The notes under the pieces were generated by a model. The model was not told the origin of the DNA, searched no databases, and saw nothing but the letters and a program-made list of their open reading frames with translations. The translations under genes were made by a program, and so were the position numbers. A stretch of DNA of 64,000 nucleotides from Pedobacter sp. Leaf216 (GTDB taxonomy: Bacteria > Bacteroidota > Bacteroidia > Sphingobacteriales > Sphingobacteriaceae): positions 471,209 through 535,208 of the forward strand of contig NZ_LMKM01000023.1 of assembly GCF_001421515.1 (NCBI RefSeq). Direction: 5' to 3'. Every line of letters starts with the position of its first letter. Within the stretch, counting starts at the first letter, position 1. This document shows, piece by piece, positions 34,801-43,353 of this stretch.

Positions 34801-36239
34801 TGTTTAAGGATTAATTGTTTAAAATCAATTAGTGCAGCCAATCGGAAACTGCTGCTTATACCGAGGTAAAAACTTCCATAGATTATGCTTAAAGCAATAA
34901 TCCGGAGGAGATTGTGGATGGTGTAGTGTGCTACATACCAATGATCGAGATAAAAGCAGCCCAAACCCAACAGAATGGAGAGCGTTAAAGCAGGTGCGAT
35001 ATCCGAAAGCTGTTCTTTTAATGGATAATTAATGAGTTTACCACTGTAAGTTGAATTGATATAATAGGCGAAAACGGTAAAAAAAAGCTGAAAATATAAA
35101 AGTCCCATTATTCCGAAAGGGATAACGCAGATAATCCCGACAACACTGAGTACCTTTTTTACAACTTCGAGTTTTAAAAACTGCCCGCTATGCCCTTTAA
35201 CCTTTAAAATATTTAAGTTGTAGGCATGTAAAGGATACAAAATGCCTGCTAAGCATAAAATCTGAAAATATGGTACAGATGGCAACCATTTATCGGTTAA
35301 AAGCAGCGAGATTAATGGATGGGCAATAAGCGCTAAAAAAATCAGGATCGGTGCATTCCAAAACAGCACCTGTTGCATTAGCCTTTTATATACCATTTTA
35401 AGCTTTACATCATCATTGCTGATGGTTGAAAACATGGGATAGGTAACCTTATTGATCGCTGTAGAAATTATGCCGATGGGCAACTGACTTAAACTATCGG
35501 CCCTTGCATAAAAACCCAACTGTGCAGCCGCATAAAACCTACCAATAATTACTGTATATAAATTCTGGTAAACGGTATCAAGCAAGCCAGAAAGCGTCAT
35601 CTTGTAACCAAAATGAAAGTGCCTGCTAAAACTTCTTTTATTAAAAATCAACCTTGGCCGCCAATCCGAATAATACCAGTGCAATGCTGTAGAAATGCTT
35701 GCACTCAATAAGCTCATCCAAACCAGGCTCCAGGTGCCATAACCATTTTTAGCAAGGTAAACCCCTAAACATCCGCCCAGTATAACAGCAGGAATCTGAA
35801 TAACGGTTTGCAGCTTAAATTTCATTTCCTTGGTTAGCAAAGTACTCTGAATGCTAAAAAAGGCATTAATTAAAAAGGTTAAGCCATAAACCCTAACAAT
35901 ATCGGTAAGTGCGGGCTGTTTGTAGAAGGCAGCGATTAAAGGTGCGGCAACAAATAAAACACCATACACAATGATGCTGCCCAACAGGTTAAAAAAAAAT
36001 ATGGTAGAGAAATCTTTTTGCCCTGCCCTTCTCGTCCTGATTAGAGACGAAGTTAAACCACTATCCATTAAGGAGTTGCCTACGGCGATGAATATGGAGA
36101 GCATGGCAATTAAGCCAAATTCTGCCGGACTCAACAAACGGGCCAATATAATGGTTATGAACAGGTTGATGAATTTAACACTAAACTGCTGCCCAATCGA
36201 CCATATAATGCCCGATCGTGCTTTATATGTTAAACTCAT
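34797..36239 (-). CDS. Polysaccharide flippase, MOP/PST superfamily (Wzx-like)
   Basis: From the ATG at 36239 (MSLTYKARSGIIWSIGQQF) the protein has 480 residues. The longer frame to 36302 would overlap the upstream dehydrogenase and has no signal, so I reject it. There are about 12-14 membrane helices. FINLFITIILARLLSPAEFGLIAMLSIFIAVGNSLMDSGL is typical of the WzxC/oligosaccharide flippase type, and SLSQLPIGIISTAINKVTYPMFS is a further family block. It would carry the lipid-linked repeat unit to the periplasm. Spacing to the dehydrogenase stop is 4 bp. Confidence 0.93.
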   Translation of the reverse strand: MSLTYKARSGIIWSIGQQFSVKFINLFITIILARLLSPAEFGLIAMLSIFIAVGNSLMDSGLTSSLIRTRRAGQKDFSTIFFFNLLGSIIVYGVLFVAAPLIAAFYKQPALTDIVRVYGLTFLINAFFSIQSTLLTKEMKFKLQTVIQIPAVILGGCLGVYLAKNGYGTWSLVWMSLLSASISTALHWYYSDWRPRLIFNKRSFSRHFHFGYKMTLSGLLDTVYQNLYTVIIGRFYAAAQLGFYARADSLSQLPIGIISTAINKVTYPMFSTISNDDVKLKMVYKRLMQQVLFWNAPILIFLALIAHPLISLLLTDKWLPSVPYFQILCLAGILYPLHAYNLNILKVKGHSGQFLKLEVVKKVLSVVGIICVIPFGIMGLLYFQLFFTVFAYYINSTYSGKLINYPLKEQLSDIAPALTLSILLGLGCFYLDHWYVAHYTIHNLLRIIALSIIYGSFYLGISSSFRLAALIDFKQLILKQ

Positions 36240-36243
36240 GATG

Positions 36244-37542
36244 TTACAATCGAACGGTTTCCATTGATGCTGGCAAAACCGATTTAATGTCGTAAACCAC
36301 ACATGTTGGTTTACGCAATTCGGCTATATCCAAATCGTTAAAAGCTTTATGTGCTACTGCAAGCACTATACCATCGTATTTTCTGGTTTTAGAGGAGCCG
36401 TTTTCGCAGATAACCCCATAACTATGACTGGCCTGATCTGCATTTGCCCATGGATCGTGGATAACTACCTTTACTTTATAGGCCTCTAAACGCCTAACAA
36501 TGTCGATCACTTTGGTATTACGTACATCAGGGCAGTTTTCTTTAAAGGTGAACCCAAGCACAAGCACTTCGGCACCCACAATATGGATATTTCTGGCAAT
36601 CATTTCTTTAATAATCTGATCTGCCACGTACTTACCCATGCCATCATTTACCCGCCTTCCGGCCAGGATAATTTCAGGGTGATAACCAGCTTCCTGTGCC
36701 TTTTGTGCCAGGTAATAAGGATCTACTCCAATACAATGGCCACCTACTAAACCTGGTTTAAAATTTAAGAAATTCCATTTTGTGCCCGCAGCAGCCAAAA
36801 CCTCGCCAGTATCAATATCGAGCTGATTAAAAATCATAGCCAGTTCATTAACAAAGGCAATATTGATATCGCGTTGCGCATTTTCGATTACCTTGGCAGC
36901 CTCGGCCACCTTTATGGATGAAGCTTTAAAGGTTCCGGCTGTAATTACAGAGCGGTATAAGGCATCTATTTTTTCTGCAGCCTCAGGAGTAGATCCTGAA
37001 GTAATTTTTAAAATATTGGCTACTGTATGCTGCTTATCGCCAGGGTTAATCCGTTCTGGAGAATAACCGGCAAAGAAATCTTTATTGAAAACCAGGCCCG
37101 ATCCCTTTTCTAAAATCGGCACACATTCATCTTCAGTTACACCTGGATAAACAGTTGATTCATAAACCACTATATCACCTTTTTTCAAAACCTTGGCCAC
37201 AACAGCACTTGCTTTATACAACGGGGTTAAATCAGGTCTGTTGTTTTTATCAACCGGGGTTGGTACGGTAACAATGTACACCGAAGAACTGCGTAATTTC
37301 TCAATTTCATCTGTACAGTATAAGCCTTTTAAAGTTGTACATTCAAAAGTGAGCACATCATTCAGTTCCGTTTCATTAACTTCAAGAGTACTATCGTAAC
37401 CCGATTTTAATTCAGCTATCCTGGCCTGGTTAATATCGAAGCCAAAAACCTTGTATTTTTTTGCAAATTCCACTGCCAGCGGCAAACCAACATAGCCAAG
37501 GCCAATTACCGTCATCTTCAGGTTTTCTTCATTACTATACAT
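36244..37542 (-). CDS. Nucleotide-sugar 6-dehydrogenase (UDP-HexNAc dehydrogenase, TviB/WbpA-like)
   Basis: The 432-residue enzyme oxidises C6 of a UDP-sugar to a uronate in two NAD-dependent steps. The N-terminal Rossmann domain is TVIGLGYVGLPLAVEFAKKY; STVYPGVTEDECVPILE and KVAEAAKVIENAQRDINIAFVNELA follow. The catalytic Cys is in GLVGGHCIGVDPYYLA. The C-terminal domain has VLGFTFKENCPDVRNTKVIDIV. EYN-free VIENAQRDINIAFVNELAMIF and the GGHCIGVDPYYL form point to the HexNAc-type (TviB/WbpO) branch rather than UDP-glucose dehydrogenase. It overlaps upxY by 8 bp. Confidence 0.94.
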   Translation of the reverse strand: MYSNEENLKMTVIGLGYVGLPLAVEFAKKYKVFGFDINQARIAELKSGYDSTLEVNETELNDVLTFECTTLKGLYCTDEIEKLRSSSVYIVTVPTPVDKNNRPDLTPLYKASAVVAKVLKKGDIVVYESTVYPGVTEDECVPILEKGSGLVFNKDFFAGYSPERINPGDKQHTVANILKITSGSTPEAAEKIDALYRSVITAGTFKASSIKVAEAAKVIENAQRDINIAFVNELAMIFNQLDIDTGEVLAAAGTKWNFLNFKPGLVGGHCIGVDPYYLAQKAQEAGYHPEIILAGRRVNDGMGKYVADQIIKEMIARNIHIVGAEVLVLGFTFKENCPDVRNTKVIDIVRRLEAYKVKVVIHDPWANADQASHSYGVICENGSSKTRKYDGIVLAVAHKAFNDLDIAELRKPTCVVYDIKSVLPASMETVRL

Positions 37543-38083
37543 AATGTTGTTGGGTATTTGCGGTTAATGTTAAATTACTTAAGGGCACTCTGGTAACTAC
37601 TGCGCAATCTAAATGATCGAAAGACATCAGCACATGTTTACCTTGAATCTGGATCACCTCTCCTTCCTGGTTATGAAAAAGCCCGCTGCTAATGCGAACA
37701 CGATCGCCTTTGGATACACCTGTTAAACTCACCACATCAACATCATTGTATAATTCCATAATGTGTTTCAGCTTATCTACTTCGCTATCGCGCACTACCG
37801 CAGGCTTACCCATATAGTTGATAAAATTTAATACACCAAGTGTATACCTGATTTTATAGCCATCTCTTTCGTCGATTTTTACAAATACGTATCCGGTAAA
37901 TAGCGGCAGACTTACTATTTTCTTCCTGTCTGCCCATTGATTTTCCACATTACGCACCGGGCAAAAAGATTCGAAGCCCTGCTCTTGCAGTAACCGGTCT
38001 ACTTTTTTCTCCCAGCGGGGACGGGTATAAATCACAAACCATTTTTTTGCGAAAGAGGGCTTGTAGTTAATTGAGGATTCCAT
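37535..38083 (-). CDS. UpxY-type transcription antiterminator (NusG/RfaH family)
   Basis: The 182-residue protein has an N-terminal NGN domain (about residues 12-110; KKWFVIYTRPRWEKKVDRLLQEQGFE, PLFTGYVFVKI, NFINYMGKPAVV) and a C-terminal KOW-type domain (about 122-165; GDRVRISSGLFHNQEGEVIQIQG). UpxY proteins in Bacteroides prevent premature termination of their own capsule operon, working on its leader. Here the gene is third in the cluster, overlaps the dehydrogenase gene by 8 bp, and is preceded by a 314-bp gap holding a repeated hairpin element. It probably drives read-through of the long downstream gene set, including the hairpin at 20703-20736 (inference). Confidence 0.92.
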   Translation of the reverse strand: MESSINYKPSFAKKWFVIYTRPRWEKKVDRLLQEQGFESFCPVRNVENQWADRKKIVSLPLFTGYVFVKIDERDGYKIRYTLGVLNFINYMGKPAVVRDSEVDKLKHIMELYNDVDVVSLTGVSKGDRVRISSGLFHNQEGEVIQIQGKHVLMSFDHLDCAVVTRVPLSNLTLTANTQQHYV

Positions 38084-38121
38084 TTTTGAGGGATTATTAA
38101 TTTAATTTTCAGTCTATTTGG

Positions 38122-38147
38122 TACAGCTTCGCTATATCACTTACATG
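38122..38147 (-). repeat. Leader direct repeat, copy 2 (proximal to upxY)
   Basis: The 26-bp block is identical to 38206-38231. On the minus (non-template) strand it contains GCGAAGC (38126-38132), a very stable DNA mini-hairpin, inside the five-pair stem ATAGC-GAA-GCTGT, and it starts with CATGTAAGTG. It ends 38 bp before the upxY start codon. Confidence 0.75.
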
Positions 38148-38205
38148 GAGTAGGTAACAAGTTTTATGTTTTTTTAAGGCTAAATTGTTCAATCTGTCCG
38201 TTGGA

Positions 38206-38231
38206 TACAGCTTCGCTATATCACTTACATG
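38206..38231 (-). repeat. Leader direct repeat, copy 1 (distal to upxY)
   Basis: This is the identical 26-bp sequence, 84 bp upstream of copy 2, with GCGAAGC at 38210-38216 on the minus strand. Sequence identity stops sharply at both ends except for a short TTGG-like flank, so the repeat is a defined unit rather than a long duplication. Confidence 0.75.
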
Positions 38232-38397
38232 ACGATTGTTTATTATTATTAAATTGCGGGAACCGGTTTATTGCAACATGCATTTTACGGTAACCAATTA
38301 ACCGCTTTAAACAGTTAACCAGTTAAAAATTTTAAATCGTTTGGGGACGTTTTATTTGGTAATGGGTAAGGTTATTCTCTTTTAAAACAAGGTGATT

Positions 38398-40689
38398 TTA
38401 GTTTGCCATGGCATAACCATAACCTCCATAGCTGTATTTTTGGTTTTTTTCCCTTTTGGCGTCGTTAAAAACAACCATTGGGTTTTTTAGCTTATTGTTA
38501 TCACAAATATCTTTTAATATGGCCAGTTGATACTTATTGGTATAATTATAACGCACCAGGTAAATGCTTACATCGGCGTATTCGGCAAGGCTAAATGCAT
38601 CTGCTACCTGGCCAACCGGAGAAGTATCGATAATGATGTAATCGAATCTTTCTTTCAGTTCATCAAAGAGTAAATCCATTTTAGGGCTCATCATTACTTC
38701 CGAAGGATTTTCGGGCGATTTACCACAGCCAATTACCGAAACATGATCAGAAACAGCAGTTGGCTTAATTATATCCTCTAAGAAAACAGAATCACTGATC
38801 AAATAATCTGTAAGCCCTTTAGTTTGCTTTAAACCAACTTTATTTAAAAGATCGGGTTTCCTCAAATCAAATTCGAGCACAACCACTTTCTTATCCAGCA
38901 TACCCAAAGTAGTGGCAAGGTTAACACTGAAAAATGTTTTACCCTCTCCTTTCATACTTGAAGTAACCAGCATTACCCTGTTTTCAATATTGTTAGACAT
39001 CAGCCCTAAATTCATTCTGATATACCTAAACAGTTCTGATATGGTGGAGCGGTTATCTTTTTGAAAAACAATGGTACTTTTATCCAAGTTATGGGAAAGT
39101 TCGCCAAGCATTTTAGCCCCGGTTAGTTCTATTGTACTCGCATCCTGAACTTTATTGTTAAACAACCCTTTTACGTAGATTGCTCCTGCTGGCACGAAAA
39201 AACCAAAAATAAAGCCACATAAATATAATAGTGGTTGTTTCGGACTATCCGGAATGGTATTGTAAGCCGGTTTATCCACTACCTGAGAGGTTGGCACTGT
39301 AGCAGAAAGTGATAAGGCAGTTTCCTCTCTTTTTTGTAAAAGGTATTTATACAAACCAGATTTTACACTTTGCTCGCGGCTTCTTTCTATCAAACCACGT
39401 TCTATTGTTGGTACCGACTTAATTTTACTGTCGAACTGAGAATAATTAGCCCGAAGGTTGCTCCTTTCAATAACAAAGCCCTGTTTAATGCTCGACAAAT
39501 TTTCTAAAATATTGTTTTTTAATGTAGCCAGTTGCTCAGTGAGGTTTAAAACCAATGGATTTTCTGCATTTGCAGTACGCAACATTCTATTTCTCTCCAA
39601 CTGGAGGTCGTTAAATTTAGAAATCAATGAATTAAGGATAGGATCTTTTAAGCCCATCGCACTTGGTGCCAGCGTAAACTGACTTTGCCTGCCTTTAAAA
39701 TAGCCTTCTATTGATTGTAATATCCGCAATTGTACAGATGAATTTTCGAGCAGCTGGTTATATTCTCCTGAGCGTGCAGCATTCATCTGTGCATCCATAT
39801 TAATATCCGTAACGCGGTTTTGCTGTTTGTAACTCTCTACATCTTCTTCAGTACCAGATAAATCGGCCACCAGGTATTTTAACCTGTTATCAATAAACTT
39901 AATGGTATTTCTGGCAATGGCGTTCTTATTGTTTACATTATTAATGTTGTACGTTTCAATCAGGTCGTTCAAAATATCTATGCCCCTTTGCGGAACCGCA
40001 TCATTAAGGCTGATGGTGATGGTATTGGCATCTTTAACAACAGGAACAATTTTTAACGAAACCAAGCTGTAAGCCTCTGTCATTTTATAAAGGTTTTTAA
40101 ACTGCAACCTTATTTTACCGAATTCGGTGCCAAAAGCTGGTCCTTTATCTATTTTAACCGCATAATTTTTGTTGTGGATGGTATCTCCATATTTTACGAT
40201 ATTGGTACTTAAGCTATCCTGAAAAAGGTAAGAAATTTCATCCAGGTAAGAAACATTGATTTTTCTGGCATAAGCACCGTTTTTTAAACTAATGGCGGTA
40301 ACCACTATCGGAGCAGTTTTACCATATAACTCCTTCTCTCTAAAACCTTGCTTTTTAAAATAAGAAGTTTCCAGCTTAAGTTTTTTTAGTACTTTAAAAA
40401 TTAAATCCCTCGATCTTAAAATTTCAATCTCATTATCAACAGTTTTAACCGTTTGGAACATGTTTAGATCGCTAAAGGCTGTGCTGTTAGACATTGCGGC
40501 ACCGTTTTTATCATCAGAGATCAATAATGTGCTGCTTACCTTATATTTTGGCGGCGTAATGTATAAAAACGTATATACCGCAGCCATAGAAACCAATATA
40601 CTGATTAAGAAATAATGCCAGTTTTTGGCAAACCTGGTTATAGTTTCTGCAAAATCTTTTGCACCAACATTTGTACTTTGTTTAAGCAT
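38398..40689 (-). CDS. Polysaccharide co-polymerase with BY-kinase domain (Wzc-like tyrosine autokinase)
   Basis: The 763-residue inner-membrane protein has an N-terminal Wzz domain between two membrane helices (about residues 28-48 and 490-510), with a long periplasmic coiled-coil part. The cytosolic bacterial tyrosine-kinase domain contains Walker A (VTSSMKGEGKTFFSVNLA, about residue 580), Walker A' (VVVLEFDLRKPDLL) and Walker B (FDYIIIDTSPVGQVAD). The C-terminus has a Tyr cluster (YSYGGYGYAMAN) for autophosphorylation. It controls chain length and export together with the Wza-like protein encoded 21 bp upstream. Confidence 0.96.
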   Translation of the reverse strand: MLKQSTNVGAKDFAETITRFAKNWHYFLISILVSMAAVYTFLYITPPKYKVSSTLLISDDKNGAAMSNSTAFSDLNMFQTVKTVDNEIEILRSRDLIFKVLKKLKLETSYFKKQGFREKELYGKTAPIVVTAISLKNGAYARKINVSYLDEISYLFQDSLSTNIVKYGDTIHNKNYAVKIDKGPAFGTEFGKIRLQFKNLYKMTEAYSLVSLKIVPVVKDANTITISLNDAVPQRGIDILNDLIETYNINNVNNKNAIARNTIKFIDNRLKYLVADLSGTEEDVESYKQQNRVTDINMDAQMNAARSGEYNQLLENSSVQLRILQSIEGYFKGRQSQFTLAPSAMGLKDPILNSLISKFNDLQLERNRMLRTANAENPLVLNLTEQLATLKNNILENLSSIKQGFVIERSNLRANYSQFDSKIKSVPTIERGLIERSREQSVKSGLYKYLLQKREETALSLSATVPTSQVVDKPAYNTIPDSPKQPLLYLCGFIFGFFVPAGAIYVKGLFNNKVQDASTIELTGAKMLGELSHNLDKSTIVFQKDNRSTISELFRYIRMNLGLMSNNIENRVMLVTSSMKGEGKTFFSVNLATTLGMLDKKVVVLEFDLRKPDLLNKVGLKQTKGLTDYLISDSVFLEDIIKPTAVSDHVSVIGCGKSPENPSEVMMSPKMDLLFDELKERFDYIIIDTSPVGQVADAFSLAEYADVSIYLVRYNYTNKYQLAILKDICDNNKLKNPMVVFNDAKREKNQKYSYGGYGYAMAN

Positions 40690-40710
40690 GATATTGTATT
40701 TTAAGAGACG

Positions 40711-41469
40711 TTAGCGACGAAGAACAGCTGTAATTAATACCGCAACGGCAGATATAGAAGCAATTACTACAGGCATAATACGGGTATTCGGACTATATTC
40801 GATGGCTTTCGATTTATCTGGTTCTACGTAAACCACGTCATTTTGCTTGAGGTAAAAGAATGGAGAATTCATCACATCCTGATTGTTTAGGTTTAACCTT
40901 TTCATTACCCTCTGTCCATTCTGCTGCCTAATTACCAGGATATTATCTCTTTTGCCATACACCGTCATATCGCCAGCCATACCTAATGCCTCCAGTAAGT
41001 TAATGTTATCACCCTGCACAGTAAATGTTGATGGCCTGTTAACCTCGCCAATTACCGTTACTTTAAAATTAACCAGTTGTACATCTACCACAGGCTTTTT
41101 AACATATTTATCCAGTTCTCTGGAGATGGTGGCCTGCGCCTGCTCAAGGGTTAAACCCTCCATCCGAACATTGCCTACAACAGGCAGGTTAATCATCCCT
41201 TCCTTACTTACCCGGTAACCTTCTATTTTATAATTGTTATCCGAACTTGGGTTTTTGGTATTTACGGCAAAAAGCACATTCGATTCTTGATTTAAACTGT
41301 TAATGGAAACACTTAAAAGATCATTTTGCTGGATTTTTACTTCCTGCGCAAGCAACTTCTCTTCACCACTTTGTTTGGCAAGATTACTAAAATATACCAG
41401 GTCTCTCCTTGGGGCACAACCTGTATTGATACATATGTATATGGCGATTAATAGTATTACTTTTCTCAT
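40711..41469 (-). CDS. Wza-like polysaccharide export lipoprotein (SLBB domain)
   Basis: The 252-residue protein has lipoprotein signal MRKVILLIAIYICINTGC-AP. The polysaccharide-export (Poly_export) domain is at about residues 45-135 (LAQEVKIQQNDLLSVSINSLNQ, ISRELDKYVKKPVVDVQLVNF). An SLBB domain follows at about 140-215 (VTVIGEVNRPSTFTVQGDNINLLEALGMAGDMT), and there is a C-terminal hydrophobic segment (IMPVVIASISAVAVLITAVLRR). Bacteroidota Wza-type proteins end in such a helix and form the outer-membrane exit pore. It is the first gene of the cluster. Confidence 0.95.
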   Translation of the reverse strand: MRKVILLIAIYICINTGCAPRRDLVYFSNLAKQSGEEKLLAQEVKIQQNDLLSVSINSLNQESNVLFAVNTKNPSSDNNYKIEGYRVSKEGMINLPVVGNVRMEGLTLEQAQATISRELDKYVKKPVVDVQLVNFKVTVIGEVNRPSTFTVQGDNINLLEALGMAGDMTVYGKRDNILVIRQQNGQRVMKRLNLNNQDVMNSPFFYLKQNDVVYVEPDKSKAIEYSPNTRIMPVVIASISAVAVLITAVLRR

Positions 41470-42174
41470 AACTGAAGTAATGTTTTAATTTACGTTTGAT
41501 TTATTGAGAACTAAGCTAGGGAATTAAGGTTCAATGTTTTATATACTCTCCTAGGTTGTATTTAAATTGTATAAATTATAGGCAGCATGCACAACATTTT
41601 AAATAACGCATTAACACATTACACACGATTTGTGAATTTTCCGGAACAGAAGATGTGAAAATTTGGCGGCCGATTTTTACTCAGAAAAGGATAAAACAGT
41701 TTTAAAAATTACTGCTGAAAATAAAAAAATGCCGAAAAATGATTTAACATTTAAAAAAGCTGTTTAATACTACATTTTTTCTGGTGTCTAAAATCCTTTT
41801 TTCTGATAAACACTAAAAAATTTGTCTTTCCATTAGACTAATTTATTTTATTTTCTATCCGCTGCTGTATTGTTTGCTACTTTCTGCCTTACCTATGGCT
41901 CAAATCACCAATTGTTGTGAAAGCAGTTTCACATCGCATTTGCTAAAAAAACAATTGGGAAAGATAAACGTGATATCCTGCCGTTTTAGTTAAAAAGGAG
42001 AATATTAGGAATATGAAGGTGATAAATCGTTTAACAGGCAGGCGAATATGAAAATCAGAAGACCGTGTTACACAATTGTAAAGCTGTAAACAGCATTTTC
42101 CAAAATAAGTACAGTATGCTTTTAACCTGTTTAAACAGTGCTTTAATGTATAAATTAGTGAAAACCAAAAAAAT
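41470..42174. promoter_or_regulatory. 705-bp divergent intergenic region at the head of the EPS cluster
   Basis: No gene is supported. It should hold the main EPS promoter (minus) and the promoter of the acyltransferase (plus). I cannot pick a convincing TAnnTTTG box for either. A nested inverted repeat at 41908-41958 is the only clear structure. Confidence 0.6.
41908..41958. repeat. Nested inverted repeat upstream of the EPS cluster
   Basis: CCAATTGTT (41908-41916) and AACAATTGG (41950-41958) are perfect outer arms. Immediately inside the left arm, GTGAAA-GCAG-TTTCAC (41917-41932) is a perfect 6-bp hairpin. The arrangement could be an operator, or a folded RNA leader of the plus-strand gene 217 bp downstream. 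Confidence 0.6.
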
Positions 42175-42852
42175 ATGAAAGTTATTATTTATGGAACAGG
42201 AAAAATGGCCGAGTTTATTTGCTATTCATTTATGAACGATAGCAACTACCAGGTTGTTGCCTTTTGTGTTGATGATGCTTATGTTCCGCCAGCCGGAAGC
42301 ACGCTCTTAAAATTGCCAATATTAAGCCTAAGCCAGGTGATTAAAGATTTTCCTCCAGATCACCACAAAATGCACATTGCAATAGGCAGAAACAGCGCCA
42401 GAGAGAGCGTATACAATAAAGTAAGTGATTTGGGCTATACCTTCGCCAATTATATTTCATCAAAAGCCAATGTTTGGCCTGATCTGGTAGTGGGCAACAA
42501 TACCTTTATTGATCAATGCTGCGATATACAGCCCTTTGTAACCATTGGCAATAATTGTATGCTTATTGGTGCCCGCATAGGTCACCATTCTACTTTGCAG
42601 CACAATGTGTTGTTATCAGGAAATATTTTAGCAGGCAATGTAACCATTGGCAATAATTCTTTTTTAGGTATTAATTCTGCCGTAAAAGAAGATATCACCA
42701 TCGGAAGCCACAACATTATCGGAGCAGGGGTATTTATCAATAAGCATACAGAAGATTATGCCATTGTATCCAATGCTTCGGTACCACAACGCGTAGGTAA
42801 CTCCAAACGCTTTGTAATGTTTAATAAGGCGCAGGACGTGAAACAGGCCTAA
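42175..42852 (+). CDS. NeuD/PglD-like sugar O/N-acyltransferase (left-handed beta-helix)
   Basis: The 225-residue protein has an N-terminal NeuD/PglB-type Rossmann domain (MKVIIYGTGKMAEFICYSF, VVAFCVDDAYV) and a C-terminal left-handed beta-helix of hexapeptide repeats (VVGNNTFIDQCCDI, VTIGNNCMLIGARIGHHSTL, VTIGNNSFLGINSAVKEDITIGSHNIIGAG). It uses acetyl-CoA to acetylate a sugar amine or hydroxyl. PglD does this to UDP-4-amino sugars in bacillosamine synthesis. It is divergent from the EPS cluster, 705 bp away, and ends at a strong terminator, so it is a one-gene unit. Confidence 0.92.
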   Translation: MKVIIYGTGKMAEFICYSFMNDSNYQVVAFCVDDAYVPPAGSTLLKLPILSLSQVIKDFPPDHHKMHIAIGRNSARESVYNKVSDLGYTFANYISSKANVWPDLVVGNNTFIDQCCDIQPFVTIGNNCMLIGARIGHHSTLQHNVLLSGNILAGNVTIGNNSFLGINSAVKEDITIGSHNIIGAGVFINKHTEDYAIVSNASVPQRVGNSKRFVMFNKAQDVKQA

Positions 42853-42863
42853 AAATTAACTAT

Positions 42864-42903
42864 AAAAAAAAAAGGGAAGCCAATTAAAGCTTCCCTTTTT
42901 TTA
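42864..42903. terminator. Bidirectional intrinsic terminator
   Basis: GGGAAGC (42874-42880) pairs with GCTTCCC (42889-42895) around an 8-nt loop. An A-run precedes it and a T-run follows, so the stem works on both strands. It separates the convergent acyltransferase (+) and receiver-domain (-) genes. Confidence 0.9.
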
Positions 42904-42919
42904 TGCGTATAATAATACC

Positions 42920-43309
42920 TTAAACCTTTGTTCTATTTTCTGAACTTCTTTTCAGCTGCGCATTAATGCGCTCCAAAACATCATAAATATCAAATGGCTT
43001 GCTAATGTAATCATCGGCAAATGCATCAACAGCTTTTTGTTCGCTATTGTTTTGTGCAGACATTACAATAATCGGGATGTGTTTGGTGAAAATATCCGTT
43101 TTTAAATCTTCACAAATTTCTGCTCCGTTTCCATCTGGCAACATTACATCCAGTAAGAAAAGATCAGGCATTGCATCCTGTATATTCTTCTTTAATTCTG
43201 CAAAAGATGATGAAAGCTGTAATTCAAAACCCTCTTCCTTTAACAGAATTTCAATAACGTTTCTGATCTCCTGATCATCTTCTAAAATGTGTATTCGTTT
43301 TTTTTCCAT
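42920..43309 (-). CDS. Single-domain response regulator (CheY-like receiver)
   Basis: From the ATG at 43309 the protein is 129 residues (MEKKRIHILEDDQEI); a TTG two codons upstream is less likely. It has all receiver landmarks: acidic pair D11/D12, phospho-acceptor D54 in LFLLDVMLPDGNG, Ser84 in PIIVMSAQ and Lys104 in ISKPF. No output domain follows, so it acts through protein contacts or a phosphorelay. No histidine kinase is adjacent. It is 44 bp downstream of the GlpR gene on the same strand and may share its transcript. Confidence 0.92.
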   Translation of the reverse strand: MEKKRIHILEDDQEIRNVIEILLKEEGFELQLSSSFAELKKNIQDAMPDLFLLDVMLPDGNGAEICEDLKTDIFTKHIPIIVMSAQNNSEQKAVDAFADDYISKPFDIYDVLERINAQLKRSSENRTKV

Positions 43310-43353
43310 GTTCAAATTATAATGTTTGGGATTTACCGTTGGCGTGGAATGCG

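Larger units (their letters stand above)
38084..38397. promoter_or_regulatory. 314-bp leader between the Wzc-like gene and upxY
   Basis: No gene is visible. The region holds two identical 26-bp repeats (38122-38147 and 38206-38231) and, farther upstream, GGTTAA-rich sequence at 38285-38325. I find no clear TAnnTTTG promoter on the minus strand, so whether a separate transcript starts here is open. Its place before an antiterminator gene suggests a regulatory leader. Confidence 0.6.

Noticed and set aside
36240..36302. Longer flippase start at 36302
   Set aside because: It would overlap the dehydrogenase gene by 59 bp and place a polar stretch before the first membrane helix; the ATG at 36239 has 4-bp spacing.
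12527..42852. EPS cluster as a recently acquired island
   Set aside because: I see no integrase, transposase, tRNA target or flanking direct repeats, and base composition looks like the neighbours by eye. Transfer cannot be claimed without a composition or phylogeny analysis.
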